Assembly: GCF_013141725.1 (NCBI RefSeq)
Contig: NZ_WHNZ01000012.1
Span: forward strand, 62,001 to 126,000
Direction: 5' to 3'
Source: Paenibacillus planticolens
GTDB taxonomy: Bacteria > Bacillota > Bacilli > Paenibacillales > NBRC-103111
Length of the DNA stretch: 64,000 nucleotides
Shown: positions 6,443-15,161 of the stretch, piece after piece
Numbering within the stretch: the stretch's first letter is position 1
How the letters are laid out: each line of letters opens with the position of its first letter
Notes under the pieces: model-generated
Seen by the model: only the letters and a program-made list of their open reading frames with translations
Database searches by the model: none
Told to the model about the DNA's origin: nothing
Made by a program: the position numbers and the translations under genes

Positions 6443-8056
6443 TTATGCGTACTGGATTTCGCGTTGTTTTTTCACATCATCGCTTTCCAGGTATTCATCA
6501 TACGTAAGCATTTTGTCGATGAGACCTTTCGGCGTGATTTCCATAACGCGGTTTGCGATCGTTTGAATGAATTGATGGTCATGGGAAACGAACAGCATCG
6601 TGCCGTCGAAATCAACGAGACCGTTATTCAGTGCTGTGATGGACTCCAAATCCAAATGGTTCGTAGGCTCATCAAGAATGAGAACGTTAGCGCCACTTAG
6701 CATCATTTTGGAGAACATGCAGCGTACTTTTTCTCCCCCGGAAAGAACATTCGCTTTCTTCAAAGCTTCTTCGCCAGAGAACAACATACGTCCAAGGAAG
6801 CCACGGAGGAACGATTCATCCGGATCTTTGGAGTATTGACGCAACCAATCCACCAAGTTCATTTCAGAATTGAAGTAATCTTGACTGTCTTTTGGGAAAT
6901 AAGCTTGCGAAGTCGTTACACCCCACGAGAATGTGCCTTCATCCGCTTCCATTTCACCCATCAGGATTTTGAACAGCGTTGTTTTGGCAATGCCGTCCGG
7001 ACCCACGAACGCGACTTTATCCCCTTTGTTAAGAGTGAACGTCACATTGTTCAATACTTTAACGCCATCGATCGTTTTGGAGATACTCTCAACAGCTAGC
7101 AGTTGTTTACCCGCTTCACGCTCACCTTTAAAGTGAATGAACGGATATTTACGGCTGGAAGGGCGAATATCTTCAAGAGTAAGCTTCTCAAGTTGTTTTT
7201 TACGGGAAGTAGCTTGCTTGGATTTGGACGCGTTCGCGCTGAAACGAGCGATAAAAGCTTCCAACTCTTTACGTTTTTCTTCCGTTTTCTTGTTAGCGTC
7301 TCTAGCCAAGCGAAGTGCGAGTTGACTTGATTCGTACCACCAGTCGTAGTTACCGACATACATTTGAATTTTGCCAAAATCAATATCTGCGATATGCGTA
7401 CATACTTGGTTCAGGAAGTGACGATCATGGGATACGACGATGACAGTGCCTTCGAAACGAGACAAGAAGTGCTCCAGCCAGCGAATCGACTCTAAGTTCA
7501 AATGGTTGGTAGGCTCATCGAGCAGCAAAATATTCGGATTGCCGAACAAAGCTTGCGCCAAGAGAACACGAACTTTCTCGTTGCCGTCAAGGTCTTTCAT
7601 CTTCGTGTCATGAAGGGAAGTCGGAATGCCTAAGCCGATCAAAAGCTCAGCCGCGTCGGATTCCGCCTGCCAGCCGTCAAGATCCTGGAACTCGCCTTCA
7701 AGTTCAGCAGCTCTCATGCCATCTTCTTCAGAGAAATCCGCTTTTGCGTAAAGCGCATCTTTCTCCTCCATAATTTTAAATAAACGTGCATGGCCCATAA
7801 CGACGGTTTTCAACACTTCGATTTCGTCGAACTCGTAATGGTTTTGTTTCAGAACAGCCATTCTTTCCCCAGGAGTGATCGACACTTCGCCTGTGTTTGG
7901 CTCAATTTCGCCGGAAAGAATTTTTAGAAATGTGGATTTTCCCGCACCGTTCGCGCCGATAAGCCCGTAACAGTTCCCCGGAGTAAATTTAATATTGGCG
8001 TCTTCGAAAAGGGCTCTTTTGCCGTAACGAAGCGTCACGTTGTTAACATTAATCAT
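6443..8056 (-). CDS. ykpA: ABC-F ATPase, YkpA/YbiT type
   Basis: The 537-residue protein contains two ABC domains joined by a charged linker and no membrane segments, the ABC-F layout of ribosome-associated translation factors. The first Walker A is GANGAGKST (about residue 35). The second reads GPDGIAKTT, with Ala in place of the usual Gly before Lys. The second signature is LSGGEKVR; the first is altered (LDGNEKVR). Two LLLDEPTNHL / LILDEPTNHLDLES Walker B motifs are intact. Overall sequence best fits the YkpA/YbiT branch, thought to act on the ribosomal E site. It lies 37 nt after another ABC-F gene. Confidence 0.88.
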   Translation of the reverse strand: MINVNNVTLRYGKRALFEDANIKFTPGNCYGLIGANGAGKSTFLKILSGEIEPNTGEVSITPGERMAVLKQNHYEFDEIEVLKTVVMGHARLFKIMEEKDALYAKADFSEEDGMRAAELEGEFQDLDGWQAESDAAELLIGLGIPTSLHDTKMKDLDGNEKVRVLLAQALFGNPNILLLDEPTNHLNLESIRWLEHFLSRFEGTVIVVSHDRHFLNQVCTHIADIDFGKIQMYVGNYDWWYESSQLALRLARDANKKTEEKRKELEAFIARFSANASKSKQATSRKKQLEKLTLEDIRPSSRKYPFIHFKGEREAGKQLLAVESISKTIDGVKVLNNVTFTLNKGDKVAFVGPDGIAKTTLFKILMGEMEADEGTFSWGVTTSQAYFPKDSQDYFNSEMNLVDWLRQYSKDPDESFLRGFLGRMLFSGEEALKKANVLSGGEKVRCMFSKMMLSGANVLILDEPTNHLDLESITALNNGLVDFDGTMLFVSHDHQFIQTIANRVMEITPKGLIDKMLTYDEYLESDDVKKQREIQYA

Positions 8057-8093
8057 GTGGAATACATACCTGCCTTTATTATAGTTTCTTCTA

Positions 8094-10052
8094 TCATAAC
8101 TTATTTCGCTCTATTTCTTCTACCAACTCGGATAAATAAGTCCATCTTTCCATCGCTGCTTCCAAATCGGCCGTCGTTTGCTGTTCCTGCTCATACAAAT
8201 CGCGAACACGATCAAAATCGCTGCCGGCCGCTTCGATTTGCTGCTTTAAGCTCGCCGCCTTATCTTCCAATGAAGCAATCGTGCCCTCAATTTCGTCCCA
8301 TTCCTTTTGTTCTTTGAACGTTAGTTTTTTGGGACGGTTTGTGTTTGCTGAACCGCTTGTTGCTGCGGAATTGGCTGGAGCTGCTTTGCCTGCGTTAGAA
8401 TTGCCGCTAGCTTGCCGCACTAATTCTTTGCGTGCCTGTTCCGCCTCTTCCTGCTCCTGTTTCTCCTCCAAATAGTCGGAGTAGTTGCCGATGTAAGGCT
8501 CTATCCGCCCATTGCCATCGAAAGCAAACAGATGCGTAACGGTTCGATCCAAAAAGTAACGATCATGGGAAACGGTTATGACAGCCCCTGGAAAATGATC
8601 CAAATAATCTTCCAGTATCGTCAACGTTTGAATGTCCAAATCATTCGTCGGCTCATCAAGGAGCAGCACATTCGGCTCTCCCATAAGTGTACGGAGCAAA
8701 TACAGCCTGCGCCGCTCACCGCCGGAGAGCTTCCCGATAGGCGACCACTGCAGCGTCGGGGAGAACATAAAACGCTCAAGCATCTGCGAAGCGGAAATGG
8801 TTTCGCCATCGGAAGTGCGGATCAATTCGGCCGCTTCCTTGATGTACTCAATGACGCGCATCTTTTCATCCATCTCGACGTTTTCTTGCGTGTAGTAGGC
8901 CAGCTTCACGGTTTGGCCGGTCTCGATCGTCCCGCTGTCGGGCTGAATACGCCCGGCGAGCATGTTCAGCAGCGTCGATTTGCCGCTGCCGTTAGGACCG
9001 ATGATGCCGAGGCGATCCTTCGGCATCACGATGTAGCTGAAGCCGCTCAGCAGCGTCTTCCCGCCCGGGAACGCTTTGGTGACGTCTTCCAGCTCCATCA
9101 CCTTCTTGCCAAGGCGGCTGCCGGCCAGCGCCATGTCAAGCTTCTCTGCGGAACCGTCCACCTTGTGGTCCCGCAGTTCCTCGGCGCGCTGCACACGCGC
9201 CTTCTGCTTCGTCGTGCGCGCCTTCGCGCCGCGACGGAGCCAAGCCAATTCGCGGCGCATCAGATTCTGCCGCTTATCTTCGCTAGCGGCTTCGGATTCC
9301 ATCCGCTCCGCCTTTTTCTCGAGGAACGCCTCGTAGTTACCCTCGTAGCTGTAGATCTTGCCCCGGTCCAGTTCCAGCATGCGGTTCGTCACCCGCTCCA
9401 GGAAGTACCGGTCATGTGTCACAAGCAGTAACGCGCCGCGCCATTTGCCGAGGAATTCCTCGAGCCAAATCGCGGTCTCGTTGTCGATATGGTTCGTCGG
9501 CTCATCGAGGATGAGCAGATCGGCAGGCTGGATCAGAACGCGCGCCATGGCGACGCGCTTGCGCTGACCGCCGGACAACAGGCCGACGGGTTTGTCGAAC
9601 TCGCTGATGCCCAGCTTCATCAGCACGGTTTTGGCCAAGGTGCTGGCTTCCCAGGCACCTTGCTCATCCATGCGCGATTGGGCTGTGAACAGCCGCGCTT
9701 GCTTCTTCTCGCTGGCGGGATCAAGCTCCAGCTCAGCCAGGGCCAGCTCATAGTCGCGCAGCGTCTTCATGAGCGGCGTGTCGCCGTGGAATACTTGCTC
9801 AAGCACCGTGGAGTTCGGATCGAACTCCGGGTTCTGCGGCAAGTATTCCACCCGGAAATGGTTCGCGTGCACAAGTTTGCCGCGATCCGCAGTTTCCAGC
9901 CCCGCCAGCAGCTTCAGCAGCGTGGATTTGCCTGTGCCGTTCACGCCAATGAGACCGATGCGCTGCTTCTCGTTCACCGTGAACGAGATGTCATCGAACA
10001 ATATTTTGTCGCCAAAGGTCTTGGTAATATTGACTGCGCTCAAAATATTCAT
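8094..10052 (-). CDS. yfmR: ABC-F ATPase, YfmR/Uup type
   Basis: The 652-residue protein carries two ABC domains (Walker A GVNGTGKST and GPNGSGKST; signatures LSGGQRKRV and LSGGERRRL; LLILDEPTNHIDNET and LLLDEPTNDLD), an RRGAKARTTKQKARVQRAEE linker and a C-terminal coiled-coil arm with many Glu and Gln. That extension identifies the Uup/YfmR group, implicated in rescue of stalled ribosomes. Its start overlaps the aminopeptidase stop as ATGA, so translation is coupled. The DNA between about 8.9 and 9.9 kb is visibly GC-richer than the flanks. Confidence 0.9.
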   Translation of the reverse strand: MNILSAVNITKTFGDKILFDDISFTVNEKQRIGLIGVNGTGKSTLLKLLAGLETADRGKLVHANHFRVEYLPQNPEFDPNSTVLEQVFHGDTPLMKTLRDYELALAELELDPASEKKQARLFTAQSRMDEQGAWEASTLAKTVLMKLGISEFDKPVGLLSGGQRKRVAMARVLIQPADLLILDEPTNHIDNETAIWLEEFLGKWRGALLLVTHDRYFLERVTNRMLELDRGKIYSYEGNYEAFLEKKAERMESEAASEDKRQNLMRRELAWLRRGAKARTTKQKARVQRAEELRDHKVDGSAEKLDMALAGSRLGKKVMELEDVTKAFPGGKTLLSGFSYIVMPKDRLGIIGPNGSGKSTLLNMLAGRIQPDSGTIETGQTVKLAYYTQENVEMDEKMRVIEYIKEAAELIRTSDGETISASQMLERFMFSPTLQWSPIGKLSGGERRRLYLLRTLMGEPNVLLLDEPTNDLDIQTLTILEDYLDHFPGAVITVSHDRYFLDRTVTHLFAFDGNGRIEPYIGNYSDYLEEKQEQEEAEQARKELVRQASGNSNAGKAAPANSAATSGSANTNRPKKLTFKEQKEWDEIEGTIASLEDKAASLKQQIEAAGSDFDRVRDLYEQEQQTTADLEAAMERWTYLSELVEEIERNKL

Positions 10053-11098
10053 GCTTCCACAGGCTCCACGATATAGGCTGATAGAAGTGCTGCAGTGTTA
10101 ACTACAGCATCCATATGCGTTCGCTCCATGCTGTGTGACGCATGAACGCCAGGACCTACCAGCGCGGCGCGAATATCGCGTCCGCCTCTGAGGGCGGCAG
10201 TCGCGTCCGAACTGTATCTCGGGTAGATATCAATGGCATAGCCGATTTCAAGCTTCTCGGCATGCTCGATCATTTTAGAAGTCATGTGGTAATCATACGG
10301 ACCGGACGAATCCTTGGCACATATGGAGACATCTCGTTCGCTTCCGCTCAAATCATCGCCAAGCGCTCCCATATCCACAGCGATAAAATCAGTAATATCT
10401 TCCGGAATAAAAGAGGAGCCATGTCCAACTTCTTCATAATTGGAGAAAAACAATTTGATCGTAAAGAGAGGCTGGATGCTCTCGTCTTTCATAAGCTTAA
10501 GCAGACCGAACAAGGAAGCAACACTCGCTTTATCGTCCAAATGACGCGACTTCACGAAGCCGTTCTCCTTCACCTGCACCCGAGGGTCGAACGAAATGTA
10601 GTCTCCAACACGGATACCCAGCTCTTGAACTTCTTTTTTGGATTTCACAAGCTCATCGATGCGCACTTCCATGTTCGCTTCATCGCGTTTGAACTCTCTG
10701 GCATCTTCATAGACATGAACGGAAGGTCTCGAAGTCAGAATCGTTCCATCATAAACGCGTTCATCGCGCGTATGAATTTGAACGTATTCATTCTCGATTG
10801 CACCCATCATAAAACCGCCTAATGAAGTGATTTTTAGCGTGCCGTTATCTTTAATCGAACGAACCATCGCCCCAAGGGTATCCACATGAGCGGAAATGCC
10901 AATCACTCGGTCATTACGCGCACCTGGAACGGTCACCACACCGCATCCCTTATTCGTATATGTAAGCTCGTAACCCAGCTTATTCACTTCTTGTTCAACC
11001 TTTTTCATAATGTGATGCGTAAATCCTGTCGGGCTAGGTGTCCGCAGAAGCATCTCAAGCACTTCAGTCATATAAGCTTTATCTAGTTTCGACTTCAC
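10049..11098 (-). CDS. M42-family aminopeptidase
   Basis: The 349-residue protein shows the M42 di-metal core: SAHVDTLGAMV, the bridging aspartate in HLDDKASV, the EEVG glutamates, and a late histidine in GVHASHSMERTH. Relatives such as YsdC and FrvX form large dodecameric cytosolic shells that trim peptides. The start is GTG 11098 with a strong AAGGGAGG upstream. It is followed by the YfmR-like gene through a 4-nt overlap. A structured, non-coding stretch of about 100 nt lies just upstream of the ribosome site. Confidence 0.9.
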   Translation of the reverse strand: MKSKLDKAYMTEVLEMLLRTPSPTGFTHHIMKKVEQEVNKLGYELTYTNKGCGVVTVPGARNDRVIGISAHVDTLGAMVRSIKDNGTLKITSLGGFMMGAIENEYVQIHTRDERVYDGTILTSRPSVHVYEDAREFKRDEANMEVRIDELVKSKKEVQELGIRVGDYISFDPRVQVKENGFVKSRHLDDKASVASLFGLLKLMKDESIQPLFTIKLFFSNYEEVGHGSSFIPEDITDFIAVDMGALGDDLSGSERDVSICAKDSSGPYDYHMTSKMIEHAEKLEIGYAIDIYPRYSSDATAALRGGRDIRAALVGPGVHASHSMERTHMDAVVNTAALLSAYIVEPVEA

Positions 11099-11139
11099 TT
11101 GGGATTCCTCCCTTTTCTATAAATTAATAGGATTCCTAT

Positions 11140-11243
11140 AAACACACAAAAACAGTGCAGCCTAGGAATTATAGCTGCGCAAGCGGCAAAAACCGCTATG
11201 CTAACCCCTTCTAAGGATACTACACTGTTCCCTTGTGTTTTTC
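11140..11243 (-). ncRNA. Candidate structured RNA between the Dabb and aminopeptidase genes
   Basis: On the minus strand the ends pair: AACACAAGGGAACAGTGTAG (11240-11221) with CTGCACTGTTTTTGTGTGTT (11160-11141), interrupted by a GGG bulge. Inside, TAGC-AT-AGCGG / CCGCT-GCTA forms a hairpin around TTTTTG. The 3' arm ends in T-rich sequence, so it may simply act as a large terminator for the Dabb gene, or as a leader of the aminopeptidase mRNA. I do not recognise a known riboswitch or T-box core. Confidence 0.4.
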
Positions 11244-11251
11244 AAACGCAA

Positions 11252-11542
11252 TTAGCTTACAAAATCAACGCAAATGGAAGTGCCGTCAAGAACTGTCTTC
11301 ATATGAGCTTTTACTTCTTCATGCACAGGATGCGTGTCATATACTTTCAGATCCTCTAGAGAATCAAATTTTGTAATCAACGCAATATCATATGAACGTT
11401 CCAAATGCAGAATGTCTGTACCTACTTCAATATGGCGCAGAACCGGAATTTTACCTTCCATGTTCGTAAGTACCGCTTTGGTTACTTCAACAGCTTCAGG
11501 ACTACGATCTTTGAGCTTAAAAAACACAACGTGAGTTAACAT
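11252..11542 (-). CDS. Dabb-domain (stress-responsive alpha/beta barrel) protein
   Basis: The 96-residue protein starts MLTHVVFFKLKDRSPEAVE and has the HPVHEEV segment near the C-terminus, both typical of the Dabb (dimeric alpha-beta barrel) family. Some relatives are small cyclases or stress proteins; a specific substrate cannot be assigned. GGGGGAAATG precedes the ATG at 11542. It lies 13 nt after the YfmM-like gene, so the two are co-transcribed. Confidence 0.88.
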   Translation of the reverse strand: MLTHVVFFKLKDRSPEAVEVTKAVLTNMEGKIPVLRHIEVGTDILHLERSYDIALITKFDSLEDLKVYDTHPVHEEVKAHMKTVLDGTSICVDFVS

Positions 11543-11555
11543 TGGACATTTCCCC

Positions 11556-13118
11556 CTAATTGGTTACTTTTGCTTTGGCAGACCATTCTTCTACGTTCCA
11601 AACTCTAGTGACCCAGCCTTCATAAAATTCCGGTTCGTGGCAAACAAGCAAAACCGTTCCTTTGTAAGCGATTAAAGCTCTCTGCAGCTCTTCTTTGGCA
11701 ACAACGTCCAAATGGTTCGTAGGCTCGTCGAACAATAGCCAGTTGCTTTCTCTCATCAGCAGCTTGCAAAGCCTCACTTTGGCTTGCTCTCCCCCGCTGA
11801 GCATGCTCATGGCGCGGGTGATGTGCTCGTTTTTCAAACCGCATCGCGCGAGCGCACCTCTGACTTCGTTTTGATTCATGGAAGAAAACTCATTCCAAAC
11901 ATCGTCAATCGGCGTCATATTCGGGGCTTTGACCTCTTGCTCAAAGTAAGCAGGGCTTAAGTAATCGCCTTGATACGTTTTGCCGCTAAAAGGTTCAATT
12001 TTGCCAAGAATCGTCTTGAGCAGCGTAGATTTCCCTACCCCGTTACAGCCGACGATGGCAATTTTCTCGCCGCGTTCAATCGTCACATTCATCTTCGGCA
12101 AAAGCGGACGATCATACCCGATCTCCAGATTCTCTGCCTCAAATACGATTCTTCCACTCGTGCGAGATTCCTTGAATACGAACGTTGGCTTCATCGCCGT
12201 TTCCGGACGTTCGATTCGCTCAACCTTCTCAAGCTGCTTCTGACGGCTTTTGGCCCGTGTAGAAGTTGAAGCCCGTGCTTTATTGCGCGCAATAAAGTCT
12301 TCCTGTTTCTTAATGTACTCCTGCTGCTTTTCGTAAGCGTCAATATGCTGTGATTTGTTCATTTCGGCCATATCAAGAAATTTCTCATAGTTCGCCGTAT
12401 AACGAGTCAACTTCGTAAACTCCAAATGATAGATCACATTAACAACTTCATTCATGAATTCCGTATCATGGGATATCAGCATAAACGCAAACGGGTAGTC
12501 TTTGAGATACATTTTCAACCATTCAATATGTTCTACGTCCAGATAGTTCGTAGGCTCGTCCAAGAGCAGTACGGTCGGCTTTTCCAATAGCAGCTTAGCC
12601 AGAAGAACTTTGGTCCGCTGTCCCCCGCTAAGTGATGTCACGTCACGATCCAAACCTATTGCGTTAAGACCAAGTCCGTTACCCATCTCTTCGATTTTCA
12701 CGTCCAGCATATAGAAACCGCCGATGTCCAAACGTTCCTGAATTTCGCCCATCTGCTCTAGAAGCACTTCAAGTTCTTCCGGGGTGGCATCCGCCATCTT
12801 ATCGGTAATCGCCATCATGTTTTTCTCTTCTTCAAAAAGAGGAAGAAACGCATCGCGCAAAATATCGCGAATCGTTTTACCAGGTGTAAGCACTGAGTGC
12901 TGATCCAAATATCCGTACTGAACTCTAGGCGTCCACTCTACTTTGCCTGTATCTTTCAAAAGTTTGCCGGTCAATATATTCATTAATGTGGATTTCCCCA
13001 CACCATTCGCTCCAACAATACCAACGCGCTCGCCGGCCAGCAAACGGAAGGATACATTTTTAAATAATGTACGATCTCCAAAGCTGTGGCTTAAATCTTC
13101 TATCGTTAAAAGACTCAT
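11556..13118 (-). CDS. yfmM: ABC-F ATPase, YfmM-like
   Basis: The 520-residue protein has two soluble ABC domains with Walker A GANGVGKST and GCNGVGKST, signatures LSGGQRTKV and LSGGEQAKV, and LLLDEPTNYLDVEH / LLFDEPTNHLDV Walker B motifs. A basic interdomain linker (ARASTSTRAKSRQKQLEKVE) is present; there is no long C-terminal coiled coil. Length and linker resemble Bacillus YfmM, a ribosome-acting ABC-F; a resistance function cannot be judged from sequence alone. AGGAG lies about 15 nt upstream, which is long. An extended -10 promoter sits about 55 nt upstream of the start. Confidence 0.85.
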   Translation of the reverse strand: MSLLTIEDLSHSFGDRTLFKNVSFRLLAGERVGIVGANGVGKSTLMNILTGKLLKDTGKVEWTPRVQYGYLDQHSVLTPGKTIRDILRDAFLPLFEEEKNMMAITDKMADATPEELEVLLEQMGEIQERLDIGGFYMLDVKIEEMGNGLGLNAIGLDRDVTSLSGGQRTKVLLAKLLLEKPTVLLLDEPTNYLDVEHIEWLKMYLKDYPFAFMLISHDTEFMNEVVNVIYHLEFTKLTRYTANYEKFLDMAEMNKSQHIDAYEKQQEYIKKQEDFIARNKARASTSTRAKSRQKQLEKVERIERPETAMKPTFVFKESRTSGRIVFEAENLEIGYDRPLLPKMNVTIERGEKIAIVGCNGVGKSTLLKTILGKIEPFSGKTYQGDYLSPAYFEQEVKAPNMTPIDDVWNEFSSMNQNEVRGALARCGLKNEHITRAMSMLSGGEQAKVRLCKLLMRESNWLLFDEPTNHLDVVAKEELQRALIAYKGTVLLVCHEPEFYEGWVTRVWNVEEWSAKAKVTN

Positions 13119-13172
13119 TGTAAAAATCTGAACTCCTGTCTGTTAAAAAATCGCCCCTATTCGTGACTTCTT

Positions 13173-13181
13173 ATTATACCA
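13173..13181 (-). promoter_or_regulatory. Extended -10 promoter for the yfmM-like operon
   Basis: The minus strand reads TGGTATAAT, a perfect extended -10 element. No good -35 is visible 17 nt upstream, as is common for extended -10 promoters. It serves the yfmM-Dabb unit. Confidence 0.55.
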
Positions 13182-13213
13182 CTGCTAGAGCTAGACAGGA
13201 AATAGTTAAATTT

Positions 13214-14611
13214 TCAACATCGAAATATCATCTCTTGGCGAACAATCCTAATCTCATCTCCGTCTTTTAACAAATAAGATTGGTAGGCAACGAGCTCCTC
13301 ACCGTTGAGGCAGGTCCCGTTTGTGGAGCCCGAATCCTTCAGTTCATAACCTTGTTCACTTTTGGTGATTTCGGCATGTACCCTGGAAACACCCGCTTCT
13401 TCCAACACATAATCTACCTTTAAATTCGCATCTCCCCTGCCAATTGTAAAATGGTCGCTAACGATTGCTACTAATCTTGGCGAATCCTGAATTTGTATTT
13501 CAAGTCTAGGCCCTTGCAAAGTGTTCCTTAGGTTTCCAAGAATAACGGTGGCATTGTGACCTTTTTTTGGAATTAGTGTTGTATGCAAATGCAAATTTTG
13601 ATAGTGAGTTTGAATATCTCCAGGCTCATTTTCAAGTTTAGACATTGCATTATTATTTTCAATTGGTAATTGCGGTTTGTTTTGCTCGCGCTTGTATCGC
13701 GGCATCCCCAGAAATTTTGAAACAAACCATATGTCCGCGAGCAAAATTGTCATTCCTGCTGTTAGGTGCAGCGTACTTGCCGAAGGTAAGGAAATATAGT
13801 GCCGCCATAAAAAGGAAGCTGCCACACTTACACCCGCAAGTACGAAAATTTGCAATCTTTGCGAAAGCGGAGTAAAAGAAACTGCTTGACCAGTGTTTGC
13901 ACCACCGACGTCCATCGTTGGTTTATTTCCCAATATCTCACCGGATGGAATGCTTATTTTAGCGGGCTTGTTCAGCGTATTTTGCTGCCATATTGGCTTT
14001 GGCAATTCCTCTTGCATAGCGGGCTTCTTCTCATCCATCAGATTGCGCAGGCATTGTTTGAAATCTCGTAAACTTTGATGACGAAGCATTAAATCTAACC
14101 ACGACTCCAATTCTTCCTTCTCATTTGCATCGATTTTCAAGGCGATCTGACTCGCTAAGCTTTTTAAAGAAGTCATAACATCCCCGCCAGTGCTGCAAGA
14201 TTCCATCGGCACATACGTTAAAAAGACATCAGACCAATCACTGCCAATAAAGATGAAATTTTCTCTCAAAACGAATCCCGTCTCCAGCAGCATATAATTT
14301 TTACTATCTTCCAATGCACAAACAATTGCATACAGAAGTCTGGCAAAATCCCATCTCGAAAAGCCTTCAATCTTCAATACTTGAACAAGCATTCGTTTGG
14401 CCGCTAATCGATAAAGCAGACTGATTCGAAGATCTACCTCCTGGATTTCCAGCGGCAGCAACTTGGGGATTGTGTTAGCTTCAAGCATCTTGACTTGTAA
14501 CGTTGAGAAGTCTTCTGCCTTCAGTCCGTCCGAGTCGTCTTTGCATAGCCTCATATAATGGCCATGACGGTATACAAATTCATAGCGCAGTCCGAATACT
14601 TCTTCCGTCAC
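13214..14611 (-). CDS. FHA-domain membrane protein closing the Tad operon (DUF6382-like N-terminus)
   Basis: The 465-residue protein has three parts. Residues 1-190 form a soluble DUF6382-like domain. About 257-302 contains two hydrophobic segments. The last 80 residues form a forkhead-associated domain with the canonical residues: FTIGRGDANL, then SRVHAEI and STNGTCLNGEEL. FHA domains bind phosphothreonine, so this is a likely reader for the Ser/Thr kinase encoded at 24259-25896. GTG 14611 is preferred because AGAAGAGGTGA lies 5-6 nt upstream. An ATG at 14629 overlaps the tadV stop as ATGA and is the alternative. It is the last gene of the pilus operon. Confidence 0.85.
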   Translation of the reverse strand: MTEEVFGLRYEFVYRHGHYMRLCKDDSDGLKAEDFSTLQVKMLEANTIPKLLPLEIQEVDLRISLLYRLAAKRMLVQVLKIEGFSRWDFARLLYAIVCALEDSKNYMLLETGFVLRENFIFIGSDWSDVFLTYVPMESCSTGGDVMTSLKSLASQIALKIDANEKEELESWLDLMLRHQSLRDFKQCLRNLMDEKKPAMQEELPKPIWQQNTLNKPAKISIPSGEILGNKPTMDVGGANTGQAVSFTPLSQRLQIFVLAGVSVAASFLWRHYISLPSASTLHLTAGMTILLADIWFVSKFLGMPRYKREQNKPQLPIENNNAMSKLENEPGDIQTHYQNLHLHTTLIPKKGHNATVILGNLRNTLQGPRLEIQIQDSPRLVAIVSDHFTIGRGDANLKVDYVLEEAGVSRVHAEITKSEQGYELKDSGSTNGTCLNGEELVAYQSYLLKDGDEIRIVRQEMIFRC

Positions 14612-14625
14612 GGATTCACCTCTTC

Positions 14626-15132
14626 TCATAAAAATGAGTAATACCAGGTCAAGGCGGCGCCCGGCACAACCGCATACATAAACGGAAACTTCATATTGGT
14701 TTGATGCTTCATTCCCATTACGCTATTCACATCATGTAATATCACAATCGAAAAAAGCCATTTCGCCAGCTTCTGTCCCGTTACCGCCACTCGTTTGCGC
14801 ATAATCAGCAAAATAAGTCCGATGATTCCTGCAATAAGTATGGAATACAGCATTAATTTAAGAACAAAACTCAAGCCCATCATCGCGCCAACCGCCGTAA
14901 AAAGCTTAACATCCCCTGCGCCAAGCGCACCGATGAGATAGAGAAGGATAAGCGAGATAAGTGCACCGCCTGCTCCCGCCAACGCAAAAACAAGACCGTT
15001 CCAGCCATCTTCATACACATGGAACGCCAAACCTGTCAAAGTGCCGCAAACGGTTAACCGGTTGGGAATTATGGCGCTGCGCGCATCTGTTACAAAAGCA
15101 ATTGAAATAAAGATCAAAAAAATATAATAAAT
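14626..15132 (-). CDS. tadV: TadV/CpaA-type A24 prepilin peptidase, probable ATT start
   Basis: The protein (about 168 residues) has several membrane segments and both catalytic aspartate motifs of the A24 family: TDARSAIIPN near the N-terminus and GAGDVKLFTAVG in the middle. It lacks the cysteine-rich methylase part of PilD, as expected for the short Tad peptidase that processes Flp pilins. No ATG, GTG or well-placed TTG exists. GGGGGA lies 6 nt before ATT 15132, which gives the family-typical length ahead of the first aspartate; TTG 15117 is too far from any ribosome site. A T7 run at 15116-15122 makes a one-base indel or slippage the other explanation. Confidence 0.85.
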   Translation of the reverse strand: MYYIFLIFISIAFVTDARSAIIPNRLTVCGTLTGLAFHVYEDGWNGLVFALAGAGGALISLILLYLIGALGAGDVKLFTAVGAMMGLSFVLKLMLYSILIAGIIGLILLIMRKRVAVTGQKLAKWLFSIVILHDVNSVMGMKHQTNMKFPFMYAVVPGAALTWYYSFL

Positions 15133-15161
15133 CTAAAGTCCCCCTCATAGTGAAAATGCGG

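Noticed and set aside
8532-9431. Long plus-strand open frame (299 codons)
   Set aside because: It lies fully antisense to the yfmR-like gene in its GC-rich part, has low-complexity Arg/Leu/His composition and no ribosome site.
10142-10822. Plus-strand open frame opposite the aminopeptidase
   Set aside because: Its composition is shadow-like and the M42 motifs on the minus strand are unambiguous.
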